From Acidimicrobiia bacterium (GTDB lineage Bacteria > Actinomycetota > Acidimicrobiia > Acidimicrobiales > Poriferisodalaceae): 64,000 nt of DNA. Below, piece by piece: positions 8,844-17,139 of the stretch. The DNA is taken from positions 1-64,000 of the forward strand of contig DUBN01000059.1 in the NCBI GenBank assembly GCA_012960315.1, given 5' to 3'. The notes under the pieces are model-generated. The model was not told where the DNA came from, searched no databases, and saw nothing but the letters and a program-made list of their open reading frames with translations. Every line of letters starts with the position of its first letter. Within the stretch, counting starts at the first letter, position 1. Position numbers and translations under genes: made by a program.

Positions 8844-9818
8844 TCAGCGGGTTAGGTGGGCTAAGCGCGCCACCAGAACTTCCATGAGAATGTCACCGTC
8901 GAGAGCAGACTTGCCGCGCAGGTCAAGGTCTGTTTCACCAAGGAGCTCGATGGCTCTACGGATTTTCTTCGGTCCGAGTCGGCGCAACTGGGCAACGGCT
9001 TTTTTCGCTGGGAAACTCGAACCTTTCATACCGAGGTGTGCCGCAGCCTCTTTGTCGTTAGATATCCCTGTGCCGTCAAGGCGAAGCATTCGTTCATAAT
9101 GGGAGTGCAGCGTCGACATCACCTGCAGCGGGTGACGTCCGCCGGCCTTTAACATGCGTTGCAAAACTTCAAGGGCTGCTGTCATATCGCCTCGATCGAG
9201 CGCGTCGGTGAGATCCCATGGAGGCACTCCCCCTTCGTCACCCAAAAACGGCATCACCTCAGCTTCATCAACAGCTGCGTCAAACCCGTAAACGCCTTCA
9301 AGCGTCAGCATTAACCCTGTCAAGCGAGCTACATCCTCACCTAAATGTTCTACGACGAGTTGACGAGCTGTCGCGTCGAGTTTCAATGGGGAGGCGTCGA
9401 AACGCTCTTCGAACCACGCGTTACGAACCCGTCCAGTTCCAGGGGCGCCCACCTTCACCTGTTCTCCACCAGCCGCCTTCGCTACTTCGAGAAGCTTCTT
9501 AGAAACAGCCCCACTCCCCCACTCCACGACCAGGTCGGTCGTCGGCGGCGGGTCACCAAGGAGTTCCACGAGTGGTTTCAGTTCATCGGACTTGAACCTG
9601 TTGAAACCGCGCACTACCACTATTCGGCGATCGCTCAGCAAGGGTGGTGTTTGTACGGCATCAACGACCTGATCGATCGTGTACTCGTCGCCAGTGAGTT
9701 CTTCCAAGACAAGAGATCGGTCTTGCCCACCTACCAACTCATCGATCCGAGCGCGGACCGCATCCCCAAGAAGCGAAGGCTCAGGACCCGAGAACACTTG
9801 AACCGAGACCTTGCCCAC
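8844..9818 (-). CDS. holA: DNA polymerase III subunit delta (HolA)
   Basis: A 324-residue clamp-loader subunit that opens the beta clamp. N-terminal part: VQVFSGPEPSLLGDAVRARIDEL, then DRRIVVVRGFNRFKSDELKPL, as in the AAA+-like first domain. The C-terminal helical collar contains HPLQVMSTLHSHYERMLRLDG and a conserved end (TDLDLRGKSALDGDILMEVLVARL). Delta lacks a working Walker A motif, which fits. The start is GTG, with AAAGGT immediately upstream. Neighbouring rpsT is a common association. Confidence 0.92.
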   Translation of the reverse strand: MGKVSVQVFSGPEPSLLGDAVRARIDELVGGQDRSLVLEELTGDEYTIDQVVDAVQTPPLLSDRRIVVVRGFNRFKSDELKPLVELLGDPPPTTDLVVEWGSGAVSKKLLEVAKAAGGEQVKVGAPGTGRVRNAWFEERFDASPLKLDATARQLVVEHLGEDVARLTGLMLTLEGVYGFDAAVDEAEVMPFLGDEGGVPPWDLTDALDRGDMTAALEVLQRMLKAGGRHPLQVMSTLHSHYERMLRLDGTGISNDKEAAAHLGMKGSSFPAKKAVAQLRRLGPKKIRRAIELLGETDLDLRGKSALDGDILMEVLVARLAHLTR

Positions 9819-9897
9819 ACCTTTGACATTAGCTTCCAGTTTTGGCCGTATCTGACTAGGAACGGCTGTTTTCTGTCAGCACCGACTCTGTCGTGGC

Positions 9898-10605
9898 TCA
9901 GAAAAGCGCTGTCGAAAGTTTTCGACGCCATTCACTTGTTCGAGGATCATCAGGACTCATTACTTCGAGGAGGTCAACGAATCGTTGCCGAGCAGCATCG
10001 TCAACCTTTACCTGAGCAAGAAGTGTTTCAAGTTCGGCATCAACTTCATCTGATTGGCCTGAGCTATCCGAGGTTCGGGCGGCGGCGGCTATACGTCGAC
10101 TCTCAGACGACTCGGGAATTCGTTCCAAGAGACTCAACCCCTCTTCGGCGCGGTCATCTAAAACCAGTAACTCTGCGAGAGCAAGAACAGCTTCAGCGTG
10201 ATCGGATTGCAACTCCAAAGCCGATCGCAGAGATGCTTCATCACCAGCGGCGACAAGCAGATCGATCTGGCTTTCTTCTTCGCTAGGCAATAACCGTCTT
10301 ATGAAATCTTCCAGCATGGGCTCGCCTTGAGCTCCCATAAACCCATCAACTGCCTGACCGTCTTTGAACGCGATCACCATCGGTATCGATTGAACCTTGA
10401 AGGCTTGCGACACACCCGGATTTTCATCAATGTTGATTTTGACGCCAATGACCTTCCCTCCCTGCGCATCAATAACCTTCTCCAAAAGCGGACCCAAGGT
10501 TTTGCAAGGTTCACACCAGGGGGCCCACAGATCGATGACCACTGGAACTTCGTTGCTCTTTTCGACGACCTGTTGCTCGAAGTCTTCGTCGGTGACGTCG
10601 ATCAT
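9898..10605 (-). CDS. Thioredoxin-like protein with C-terminal TPR-like region (YbbN/CnoX type)
   Basis: A 235-residue protein with a thioredoxin domain (about residues 1-110) and an alpha-helical tail rich in Ala, Leu and Glu that looks like degenerate TPRs. The redox motif is Trp30-Cys31-Glu-Pro-Cys34, with Glu where classical thioredoxin has Gly; cis-Pro is in SIPMVIAF. CnoX/YbbN proteins are holdases or co-chaperonins that guard clients from oxidation. The ATG at 10605 has GGAAAGGAC directly before it and gives the usual IDVTDEDFE N-terminus; a TTG at 10644 is less likely. Confidence 0.83.
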   Translation of the reverse strand: MIDVTDEDFEQQVVEKSNEVPVVIDLWAPWCEPCKTLGPLLEKVIDAQGGKVIGVKINIDENPGVSQAFKVQSIPMVIAFKDGQAVDGFMGAQGEPMLEDFIRRLLPSEEESQIDLLVAAGDEASLRSALELQSDHAEAVLALAELLVLDDRAEEGLSLLERIPESSESRRIAAAARTSDSSGQSDEVDAELETLLAQVKVDDAARQRFVDLLEVMSPDDPRTSEWRRKLSTALF

Positions 10606-10700
10606 GTCCTGTCCTTTCCATTCCGCGGTATTGAGGTTCGGCAAGGAGACTAGATCCCAGCAACATGTAGTTTCGAGACCACACCAATCTGAGGAGCGCC

Positions 10701-11717
10701 GTGGTTAAGGGTATTGAGGAAACACCGGTAACGGAATGGCTATCTGCTCATGTCAAAACTCTTAAGGAACCACTTCAGTTTGAGCTAATCATCGGCGGTC
10801 ATTCCAATCTCACGTATCGAGTGACCGACCAAAGTGGTCAAAGATGGGTGCTCCGGCGGCCACCGCTGGATCATGTGCTGAGCGGGGCACATGACATGGT
10901 TCGCGAACATCGCCTGCTTTCCTCACTAGCCGACAGCGAGGTGCCGGTACCCGCGGTGGTGGGTCTTTGCACTGACCCCGAAGTCACTGGCGCGGATTTC
11001 TATGTCACTAACTTTGTTGACGGCCACATACTCAGAGACCCGCTGTCCGCTGCCGCAGTTCCTTTTACACAACGCCAGCACCTGGGAGAACAACTCATTA
11101 GTGCTTTAGCGGCTATTCATTCAGTGGATCTCGAGTCAACAGGTTTATCGGATCTTGGAAAGCGGGAGGACTATGTGGCGCGACAGTTGCGCACCTGGCT
11201 TCGCCAATTCAATGCGATGACTGCCCGAAAGTTACCCATCATTGAACGAGTACACGACGCGCTAGTGGACAATATTCCTGAACAGCGAGAAGCGACGCTA
11301 ATTCACGGAGACTTCAGACTAGATAATTGTCTCGTTACATCGAACGGAGATATTGCTGCAGTACTTGACTGGGAGATCTCTACTTTGGGCGACCCGTTAG
11401 CCGATCTAGGAATTCTGCTTGCCTATTGGAGTGAACCAACCGACGATTTTTTACCGCTTGGCGATGCTGCGACTACCGATCGCGGTTTTTTGAGTCGATC
11501 TGAGCTGGTAACGACCTACCAAAAACAAACAGGACGCGACACCAGCGATACGAAGTTCTTTTTTGCCTTTGCTAGCTGGCGCTTAGCGTGCATTCTGGAG
11601 GGAGTGCATGCCCGATATGTCGGGGGTGCCAATCCTGAGATTCCCGACGAGGTCGAAGTGTTCCCTCACAGCGTCATCTATCTCGCTGAACGCGCAGCCA
11701 CCACACTTGGCGTCTAG
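10701..11717 (+). CDS. APH-family phosphotransferase, ACAD10/11-like
   Basis: A 338-residue aminoglycoside phosphotransferase-fold kinase. Motifs: an N-terminal GGHSNLTYRV nucleotide loop, WVLRRPP with the ATP-binding Lys/Arg strand, the catalytic loop HGDFRLDNCLV, and the metal-binding DWEISTLGDPLADLG. In actinobacteria such proteins usually accompany acyl-CoA dehydrogenases and are thought to phosphorylate hydroxyacyl-CoA or related small substrates rather than antibiotics. The GTG start has GAGGAG 4 nt upstream. An LLM oxidoreductase and HMG-CoA lyase follow in the same direction, which supports an acyl-CoA role. Confidence 0.8.
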   Translation: MVKGIEETPVTEWLSAHVKTLKEPLQFELIIGGHSNLTYRVTDQSGQRWVLRRPPLDHVLSGAHDMVREHRLLSSLADSEVPVPAVVGLCTDPEVTGADFYVTNFVDGHILRDPLSAAAVPFTQRQHLGEQLISALAAIHSVDLESTGLSDLGKREDYVARQLRTWLRQFNAMTARKLPIIERVHDALVDNIPEQREATLIHGDFRLDNCLVTSNGDIAAVLDWEISTLGDPLADLGILLAYWSEPTDDFLPLGDAATTDRGFLSRSELVTTYQKQTGRDTSDTKFFFAFASWRLACILEGVHARYVGGANPEIPDEVEVFPHSVIYLAERAATTLGV

Positions 11718-11767
11718 ACACTTCCGCGCTGCTACATCACCCTCGGGCCTACACTAAGTTCAGGTCT

Positions 11768-12784
11768 ATGAAGATTGACGGCGGTATAGGTGTTGACAGC
11801 GGGTTTGACGGGATTATGGACAAATCTCGTGAGCAGGAAGAGATCGGTTATGACGGTCTATGGGTTCCAGAAACGAGCCATGACCCCTTCACGATGCTTC
11901 CCCTTATGGCCCAGGCAACGGAAAAGGTTGAGCTCGGCACCAGCATCGTGGTTGGTTTTGCCAGAAACCCAATGGACCTTGCATATAGCGCCAACGACAT
12001 CCAATTAATCTCGAAGGGTCGTTTCACTTTGGGTTTGGGCAGTCAGATCAAAGCTCATATCACTAGGCGTTTCTCAATGGAATGGTCTAAGCCAGCGGCC
12101 CGGATGCGAGAAATGATTCTGGCCACCAAAGCAATTTGGAATAGTTGGAACTCTGGAGAGAAGCTCGACTTTCGGGGCGACTTTTACCAACACACGTTGA
12201 TGACACCATTTTTTCATCCGGGTGAGAATCCCTACGGCGCTCCCAAAATGGCTCTCGCGGGCGTCGGACCACTCATGACAGAAGTGGCCGGCGAAACTTG
12301 CGACGTGTTCCTCGCTCATGGCTTCACAACCGAGAAGTACCTACGCGAACAGACTCTTCCTGCACTGGAAAGAGGCGCTGAAAGAGCCGGCCGTACCCTC
12401 TCCGACGTAGAGATCTCTGGGCCGTTGTTCGTCGTCACTGGCAACAACGAGGACGAACTTGAGAAGGCGAAGGAAGGAACCCGTCAACAGATCGCTTTCT
12501 ACGGATCAACGCCTGCCTACAGGGGTGTACTGGAGTGCCATGGCTGGGGTGACATGCAAACCGAACTCAACTCCTTGTCTAAAGAAGGTAGATGGGTGGA
12601 GATGGGCAGCCTGGTGGATGACGAAATTCTTGACGCTTTTGCTGTTGTTGGAGAACCCGAACAAATTGCCGAACAGCTAAAGCAACGTTTTGGAGACATT
12701 GTGCAGCGTCTCAGTTTTTACGCTCCGTACCGATCAGATGCCAAACGTTGGCGCAAAGTGTTCGAAGACCTCAAGGCGACTTGA
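11768..12784 (+). CDS. LLM-class F420-dependent oxidoreductase
   Basis: A 338-residue TIM-barrel protein of the luciferase-like monooxygenase superfamily. Typical elements: YDGLWVPETSHDPFTMLPLMAQATEKVELGTSIVV, ARNPMDLAYSANDIQLISKGRFTLGLGSQ, and a C-terminal VVGEPEQIAEQLKQRFGD. Members of this subgroup generally use F420 or FMN; the substrate cannot be read from sequence. It lies 50 bp after the APH-like gene, and its stop is one base before the HMG-CoA lyase GTG, so the three probably form one operon. Confidence 0.87.
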   Translation: MKIDGGIGVDSGFDGIMDKSREQEEIGYDGLWVPETSHDPFTMLPLMAQATEKVELGTSIVVGFARNPMDLAYSANDIQLISKGRFTLGLGSQIKAHITRRFSMEWSKPAARMREMILATKAIWNSWNSGEKLDFRGDFYQHTLMTPFFHPGENPYGAPKMALAGVGPLMTEVAGETCDVFLAHGFTTEKYLREQTLPALERGAERAGRTLSDVEISGPLFVVTGNNEDELEKAKEGTRQQIAFYGSTPAYRGVLECHGWGDMQTELNSLSKEGRWVEMGSLVDDEILDAFAVVGEPEQIAEQLKQRFGDIVQRLSFYAPYRSDAKRWRKVFEDLKAT

Positions 12785-12785
12785 A

Positions 12786-13709
12786 GTGATAGCGGCTCTT
12801 CCTGAATCGGTGGAGATACGCGAGGTTGGACCCCGCGATGGGTTACAGAACGAGACCACGATTCCGGTCAAAGAACGCATCGCTCTAATTGATGCTCTAT
12901 CAGGCACGGGCCTCGCCGCGATCGAAGCAGCTTCATTCGTTCATCCCAAAGCGATCCCACCCATGGCTGGGTCCGCCGAAGTTATGAAGGGCATCACTCG
13001 TGTCCCGGGGGTTCGCTACCGCGCTCTTGTCCCTAACGAACGAGGCGCTCTAGATGCCCTTGAGTGCGATGCTGACGAAATCGAAGTGGTGATGTCGATT
13101 TCGGAAACACATAACCACAAAAACATCAATATGTCTCCCGACGAGTCAGTCCGACAAATTATTGAACTCACCGATTTAGCCCATCAGAAGGAAACGCCCG
13201 TCGAAGCAATCCTGTCGACCGCATTCGGATGCGCGTACGAGGGTGACATCGCTCCTAACCGGGTCGCTCATTATGCGCGAAGAGTTCTCGACGAGGCAGG
13301 AGTTGACGGGTTGTCCTTTGGTGATACCAGTGGAATGGCAACTCCCAGAGTTGTTCTTGAATTACTAGATGCACTTGAAAACGTCGGCATTGAAACCGCT
13401 CAAATCGGCCTTCATTTCCACAACACGCGAAACACTGGTTTGGCCAACATCATGGTCGCCATGCAGCAGGGCGTTCGACGCTTCGATGCCGCTATCGGCG
13501 GTCTAGGTGGTTGCCCGTACTCGCCGGGAGCGACGGGCAACGTCGCCACTGAAGATGTGGTCCATATGGTCGAAGATTTGGGCGCGTCAACGGGCATTGA
13601 CCTTGAACAGTTAATACAGTGCGGACATCTCGCCGAACAACTGGTTGGACGCCAGTTACCCGCTCAAGTTCTTCGCTCGGGTCCTAGAACCAGAACCATT
13701 AGCAGCTGA
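12786..13709 (+). CDS. Hydroxymethylglutaryl-CoA lyase
   Basis: A 307-residue HMGL-like TIM-barrel enzyme that would cleave HMG-CoA to acetoacetate and acetyl-CoA, the last step of leucine breakdown. Motifs: REVGPRDGLQNE at the N-terminus with the metal-binding Asp, SISETHNHKNINMS, HFHNTRNTGLAN with the metal-binding His pair, and the catalytic-Cys loop GGLGGCPYSPGATGNVATED. A frame runs open from 12690, but the GTG at 12786, one base after the preceding stop, gives the family N-terminus. It ends 8 bp from the convergent CoA-transferase gene. Confidence 0.9.
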   Translation: MIAALPESVEIREVGPRDGLQNETTIPVKERIALIDALSGTGLAAIEAASFVHPKAIPPMAGSAEVMKGITRVPGVRYRALVPNERGALDALECDADEIEVVMSISETHNHKNINMSPDESVRQIIELTDLAHQKETPVEAILSTAFGCAYEGDIAPNRVAHYARRVLDEAGVDGLSFGDTSGMATPRVVLELLDALENVGIETAQIGLHFHNTRNTGLANIMVAMQQGVRRFDAAIGGLGGCPYSPGATGNVATEDVVHMVEDLGASTGIDLEQLIQCGHLAEQLVGRQLPAQVLRSGPRTRTISS

Positions 13710-13717
13710 CGCGAAGG

Positions 13718-14917
13718 TCACGCTACGACACCGTCGGAACGCAAAAGCTGAATCTGTTCCGGGTCGTAGCCAGCCACGCTTTCCAGTATCTGATCGGTAT
13801 GTTGGCCCAATGTCGGTCCAGTGGATCTGATCTGGCCAGGGGTACGAGAGAATCGAGGAACCGGAGCAGCCATGGGAACCTCTTGCCCCAAAATTTCGTC
13901 TTCGTATCGCTCAATCAGTTCGCGAGCCGCGAATTGTGGATCTGTGATCATGTCAGGCGCAGTGAAAATTCTGCCATAGGGAATCGCTTGTTCATCGAGT
14001 AGAGCTTCTAACTCTTCCACGCGTAGCTTGGCTGTCCACCCTGCAATAATTTCATCAAGTTCTGTTTGATTTATTCCCCGACTTTCATGAGTCCTATATC
14101 GGGGATCTTCCGCAAGTTCTGCTCGGTTCATAGCGACACAGATACGTCGAAAGATCGCATCGGCATTACCAGCGATTAAAACGTCTGCCCCGTCCAGAGT
14201 CGAGTAAACGTTCGACGGCGCTACCCCTGGAAGCACGGAGCCCGTGCGCCCTCGTACATGACCTCCCAGGTCGTAGTCAGCAATAGTCGATTCCATGAGA
14301 GCAAATACCGCTTCGTAGATAGCCACGTCGACCTCTTGTCCCCTGCCGCTCCGTTGACGTTCGTTAAGCGCAGCCATTGTCCCGGTCACCGCAAAAAGTG
14401 AAGCGATAGCGTCACCGAGACTTATGCCTGCCCTCGTCGATTGCCTGTCGGGCCAGCCCGTAGTGTGTCGAATGCCTCCCATAGCTTCGCCGATGGAACC
14501 AAATCCCGGATCAGTTGCTCGGGGCCCTGTCTGACCAAACCCTGAGACGTGGGTCATGACAAGGCCTGGGTTGTCACCAACGAGATCGTCGTAGCCAAGT
14601 TGCCAATCGGCAAGCCGTCCCGGAGTGAAGTTTTCTAAAACAACGTCGCTCGATTTTGCCAAACGCCGCACCACTGTCCGTCCTTCGGAGGTGCGCAGAT
14701 CGATAGCAATTGACTTCTTGTTACGGGCAATCGCTGGCCACCAGTAGCTGTGACCGTCAGGGTCGCAGTGACCCCAGCTTCGCATGGGGTCCCCACCGGA
14801 GGGGGGTTCGACTTTGATTATTTCTGCTCCGTAATCTCCGAGTAGCTGACCGGCGAAAGGACCAGCAATAAAACTTCCGAGTTCTAAGACTCGGATTCCC
14901 GTGAGTGGACCAGTCAC
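13718..14917 (-). CDS. CaiB/BaiF (family III) CoA-transferase
   Basis: A 399-residue family III CoA-transferase, an interlocked-ring dimer that moves CoA between carboxylic acids through an aspartyl-CoA intermediate. N-terminal signature: GIRVLELGSFIAGPFAGQLLGDYGAEIIKVEPP. The catalytic Asp is probably in QEVDVAIYEAVFALM. Other family blocks: NKKSIAIDLRTSEGR and VVLENFTPGRL. The GTG at 14917 follows the TAG of the upstream gene by one base and restores the family start; the frame is open to 15049. The substrate is unknown. Confidence 0.88.
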   Translation of the reverse strand: MTGPLTGIRVLELGSFIAGPFAGQLLGDYGAEIIKVEPPSGGDPMRSWGHCDPDGHSYWWPAIARNKKSIAIDLRTSEGRTVVRRLAKSSDVVLENFTPGRLADWQLGYDDLVGDNPGLVMTHVSGFGQTGPRATDPGFGSIGEAMGGIRHTTGWPDRQSTRAGISLGDAIASLFAVTGTMAALNERQRSGRGQEVDVAIYEAVFALMESTIADYDLGGHVRGRTGSVLPGVAPSNVYSTLDGADVLIAGNADAIFRRICVAMNRAELAEDPRYRTHESRGINQTELDEIIAGWTAKLRVEELEALLDEQAIPYGRIFTAPDMITDPQFAARELIERYEDEILGQEVPMAAPVPRFSRTPGQIRSTGPTLGQHTDQILESVAGYDPEQIQLLRSDGVVA

Positions 14918-14918
14918 G

Positions 14919-15290
14919 CTAACTACCCAGAGGGGCGCAATCGCCTTCGCAATCATCACCCTCTTGGGTTGAGGGATTCGCCGGTCGATGCAGCACTCCT
15001 GAAGTAGGAGTAACACAAAGTTCGTTCTCGTCGACGATGCAGTCAGCATCGACGATCATCGAATAGCCGTCTGGTTCATGAGGGGGCCACAACACAACAA
15101 CCTTGGGTCGTTGTTCTACGTTGCGTGCGGCGCTCCGACTAATCGGGCAGCGTAAATTCCCCTGATCAAAACGAAACGTCATGTGTGCGACGTGGGAGGT
15201 CTCATCGTCGCGCACGGTCAACAAAAAAGCGGAATAGCCATATCGTTCCAACTCTGCTTCAAGCTGGCCAGGATCGACAGAAATGCTCAT
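14919..15290 (-). CDS. Small protein, possible FMN-binding split-barrel (PNPOx-like)
   Basis: A 123-residue protein. The pattern of strands (SAFLLTVRDDETSHVAHMTFRFDQGNLRCPISRSAARNVEQRPKVVVLWPPH...YSMIVDADCIV) resembles short pyridoxamine-phosphate-oxidase-like proteins, where the RNV.RP.VVLW segment leads into the dimer interface. The ATG at 15290 is used; an in-frame TTG at 15317 exists. Its stop is next to the start of the CoA-transferase gene, so they are likely co-transcribed. The acidic tail (STQEGDDCEGDC) has two close cysteines. The family call is tentative. Confidence 0.6.
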   Translation of the reverse strand: MSISVDPGQLEAELERYGYSAFLLTVRDDETSHVAHMTFRFDQGNLRCPISRSAARNVEQRPKVVVLWPPHEPDGYSMIVDADCIVDENELCVTPTSGVLHRPANPSTQEGDDCEGDCAPLGS

Positions 15291-15371
15291 GATCGAGAGC
15301 CTAGGCGCCGTGCTCAAGCCAACAAACCTTGAGTTGCATCACAAGGGCGCGCTGGTAGCTTGGGTCTCTTC

Positions 15372-15444
15372 GGGGCTATAGCTCAGTTGGTAGAGCACTT
15401 CCATGGCATGGAAGGGGTCAGGGGTTCAATTCCCCTTAGCTCCA
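15372..15444 (+). tRNA. tRNA-Ala (anticodon GGC)
   Basis: A 73-nt cloverleaf. Acceptor stem GGGGCTA/TAGCTCC with one G-T pair; D arm GCTC..GAGC; anticodon stem CTTCC/GGAAG around loop ATGGCAT, giving anticodon GGC for alanine codon GCC. The T arm is AGGGG-TTCAATT-CCCCT and the discriminator is A. CCA is not encoded. Upstream TTGCAT (15334) and TAGCTT (15356) with a 16-bp spacer may be its promoter. Confidence 0.95.
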
Positions 15445-15463
15445 CGCGAAAATGAATTGAGAT

Positions 15464-15492
15464 GGAGCCATGAACCGTTTGTTCATGGCTCC
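15464..15492. terminator. Perfect 12-bp hairpin, probable bidirectional terminator
   Basis: GGAGCCATGAAC pairs perfectly with GTTCATGGCTCC around a 5-nt loop. It lies 20 bp after tRNA-Ala on the plus strand and 15 bp after the convergent hypothetical gene on the minus strand. The minus-strand flank (ATCTCAATTCATTTT) is the more T-rich side. Confidence 0.75.
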
Positions 15493-15506
15493 GTTACTCA
15501 ACTGCG

Positions 15507-16109
15507 TCAACCAATTTGCCGAAACATCGTTCGACTTATCATTTGGCTGTTCTGGTTCGCGAGTAGCTGTTGAATCGACGCATCGGCGAACATCGCTGTG
15601 CTCGCTTCTTGAAGCGCTGAAAGTGAATCAGTCCACGTGACAGCTATGTACCGGCCGGTGCGTTCCCCAGCAGCGATCATCTGACCGAACCGTTGACCGG
15701 TGCTCCCAGCGCTCATGTGTGACCAGTACGTGTCGGCATTGGACGCCCAGGTGGCATCGTCAATCGGATCACCGCTGACCTGAAGAATTGAACCAAAAGA
15801 TCCGTCAGGTGTTCCTCTTTCGGCTTTGGTTTGCACCAAAACGCGCGAAATCAATTGGATGCCCGCCTCTTGCATCTTCGGAGCTGCCGCAGCACTAGCT
15901 GCCGATATCCCTGCTACAGCAGAATCAATCGAATCGAATTCAACCGCGACTCCGATGACACCTGCCTGTTCGCCACCCATCACCGTTTGGCTAATTCTAA
16001 TTCTCGATGCCCCTGCGGACTCCATGTGTGGACGTGCGTTCGCGTTAAACGCCTTCACAAACAAAGTCGGGTCGGGAGCACGCAACATGTTTGCGACCGT
16101 GTAGCTCAT
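15507..16109 (-). CDS. Hypothetical protein with an internal duplication
   Basis: A 200-residue soluble protein. The ATG at 16109 has GGAGAG 4 nt upstream and is preferred over an earlier start at 16139. The two halves align with each other. The first runs HMESAGASRIRISQ...GGEQAGVIGVAVEF...ISRVLVQ. The second runs HMSAGSTGQRFGQ...AGERTGRYIAVTW...ISRTMFRQ. Each half has a beta-alpha-beta look compatible with a dimeric alpha/beta barrel (ABM/EthD-like), so the gene may encode a fused pseudo-dimer. I do not recognise a named family. It is a lone minus-strand gene facing the tRNA-Ala terminator. Confidence 0.65.
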   Translation of the reverse strand: MSYTVANMLRAPDPTLFVKAFNANARPHMESAGASRIRISQTVMGGEQAGVIGVAVEFDSIDSAVAGISAASAAAAPKMQEAGIQLISRVLVQTKAERGTPDGSFGSILQVSGDPIDDATWASNADTYWSHMSAGSTGQRFGQMIAAGERTGRYIAVTWTDSLSALQEASTAMFADASIQQLLANQNSQMISRTMFRQIG

Positions 16110-16305
16110 CGTCTCTCCTGAGTTTTCGTTGATCTCCACGAGACCAAAGTTGAGTCAGTCAAGCACACGCTCGTGGTGGGTGCCCTTCCAAGTCTCTGTG
16201 CACTAAAGGAGATACTTATCAGCCGCTAACCACTGGGAACCAGCAATCGCGTCGCCGGTGCCTTCAATACCAAAGCTAATTCCAAGGCGTGGAACGGAAC
16301 ATGGA

Positions 16306-17091
16306 TCAGACCAGCGAAGCCTTATTTTTGAGTTCACGGATGTGAGCGAGCCCGCAACGTTCGGCCAGCTTGACGAGCCACCACGCTGCGTCCAAGTCAA
16401 ACCATTTGGATCCGAACCTTGCAGAAGTTGGCAACTCGTGATGGTTGTTGTGGTAGCCCTCACCCGAAGTCAATCCCGCCAGCCAATGCAAGTTAGTTGC
16501 ACTGTTTTGGTAGGGACGCCGACCGAAGGTGTGCCCGACGGCGTTAATAGCCCCAGAAAGCGTTACGTAGCTCAGCACATGAAACCCGAACGCTAGGGGC
16601 CCTTGCCACCACCCCAGCCACACGGATAAAAGCGCAGTAGAGACCAGCAACCCCAGCGGACCACGATCAAACAGAAGTCGGTCCCAACGGTCAGGAGCGA
16701 GGTCTTTCCCCCATTTCTCAACGGTGATGGGGTCGTTCGCCGCGCGCCGGTACATCCAAAAGTTGGTGAACTGTACGCGAATCCAACCAACTTGCGCTGG
16801 AGAATGCGGATCCTCTTCCTCATCGGTATAGGCGTGATGTTTGCGATGAACTGCCGCCCACTCTCGAGCCTTCACGCCCGTTGTTAACCACAAGAAAAAC
16901 CGGAGAAAGAAAGCAACTCCTGGGCGAAATGTGACTGCTTTGTGGGCAAGTGACCTATGCAGGTACGCAGAAGTAGTCAGAGTTGAGACCTGGGTCACGG
17001 TGAAACCGACGAGGAGGGGGAGAAATATCTGCACAGCAGTCCTAGCTCGAAATACCCGAACAGCATGCCCTAAGAAGTGCCCGAAGGCCAC
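16306..17091 (-). CDS. Fatty acid (acyl-CoA) desaturase
   Basis: A 261-residue membrane di-iron desaturase of the Delta-9 acyl-CoA type. Three histidine boxes are present: HRSLAH, HRKHH and HNNHH, with a further GH and NLHW that belong to the eight-His set. Hydrophobic spans flank them (IFLPLLVGFTVTQVSTL, FFLRFFLWLTTGV, LGLLVSTALLSVWLG). It would insert a cis double bond into membrane fatty acids using O2. GTG start at 17091. It diverges from a crotonase gene across a 48-bp gap that carries a perfect inverted repeat. Confidence 0.9.
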   Translation of the reverse strand: MAFGHFLGHAVRVFRARTAVQIFLPLLVGFTVTQVSTLTTSAYLHRSLAHKAVTFRPGVAFFLRFFLWLTTGVKAREWAAVHRKHHAYTDEEEDPHSPAQVGWIRVQFTNFWMYRRAANDPITVEKWGKDLAPDRWDRLLFDRGPLGLLVSTALLSVWLGWWQGPLAFGFHVLSYVTLSGAINAVGHTFGRRPYQNSATNLHWLAGLTSGEGYHNNHHELPTSARFGSKWFDLDAAWWLVKLAERCGLAHIRELKNKASLV

Positions 17092-17105
17092 ACCTGTGCC
17101 AATCC

Positions 17106-17131
17106 TCTCTCAATCGTTTAATTCTGAGAGA
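17106..17131. promoter_or_regulatory. Inverted repeat TCTCTCA-N12-TGAGAGA between divergent genes
   Basis: Two perfect 7-bp arms (17106-17112 and 17125-17131) separated by 12 bp, lying between the desaturase and crotonase starts. Size and placement fit an operator for a dimeric repressor, such as a TetR- or GntR-type lipid regulator. No such regulator is encoded next to it. It could also be a 5' UTR hairpin. Confidence 0.45.
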
Positions 17132-17139
17132 CTGAAACA

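Noticed and set aside
9345-10286. 313-codon plus-strand ORF antisense to holA and the thioredoxin gene
   Set aside because: No domain, no ribosome site, and it lies opposite two well-recognised genes; third-position GC bias of the real genes explains the open frame.
16203-16463. Minus-strand frame past the desaturase end
   Set aside because: Mostly out of frame within the desaturase; the remaining tail has no support.
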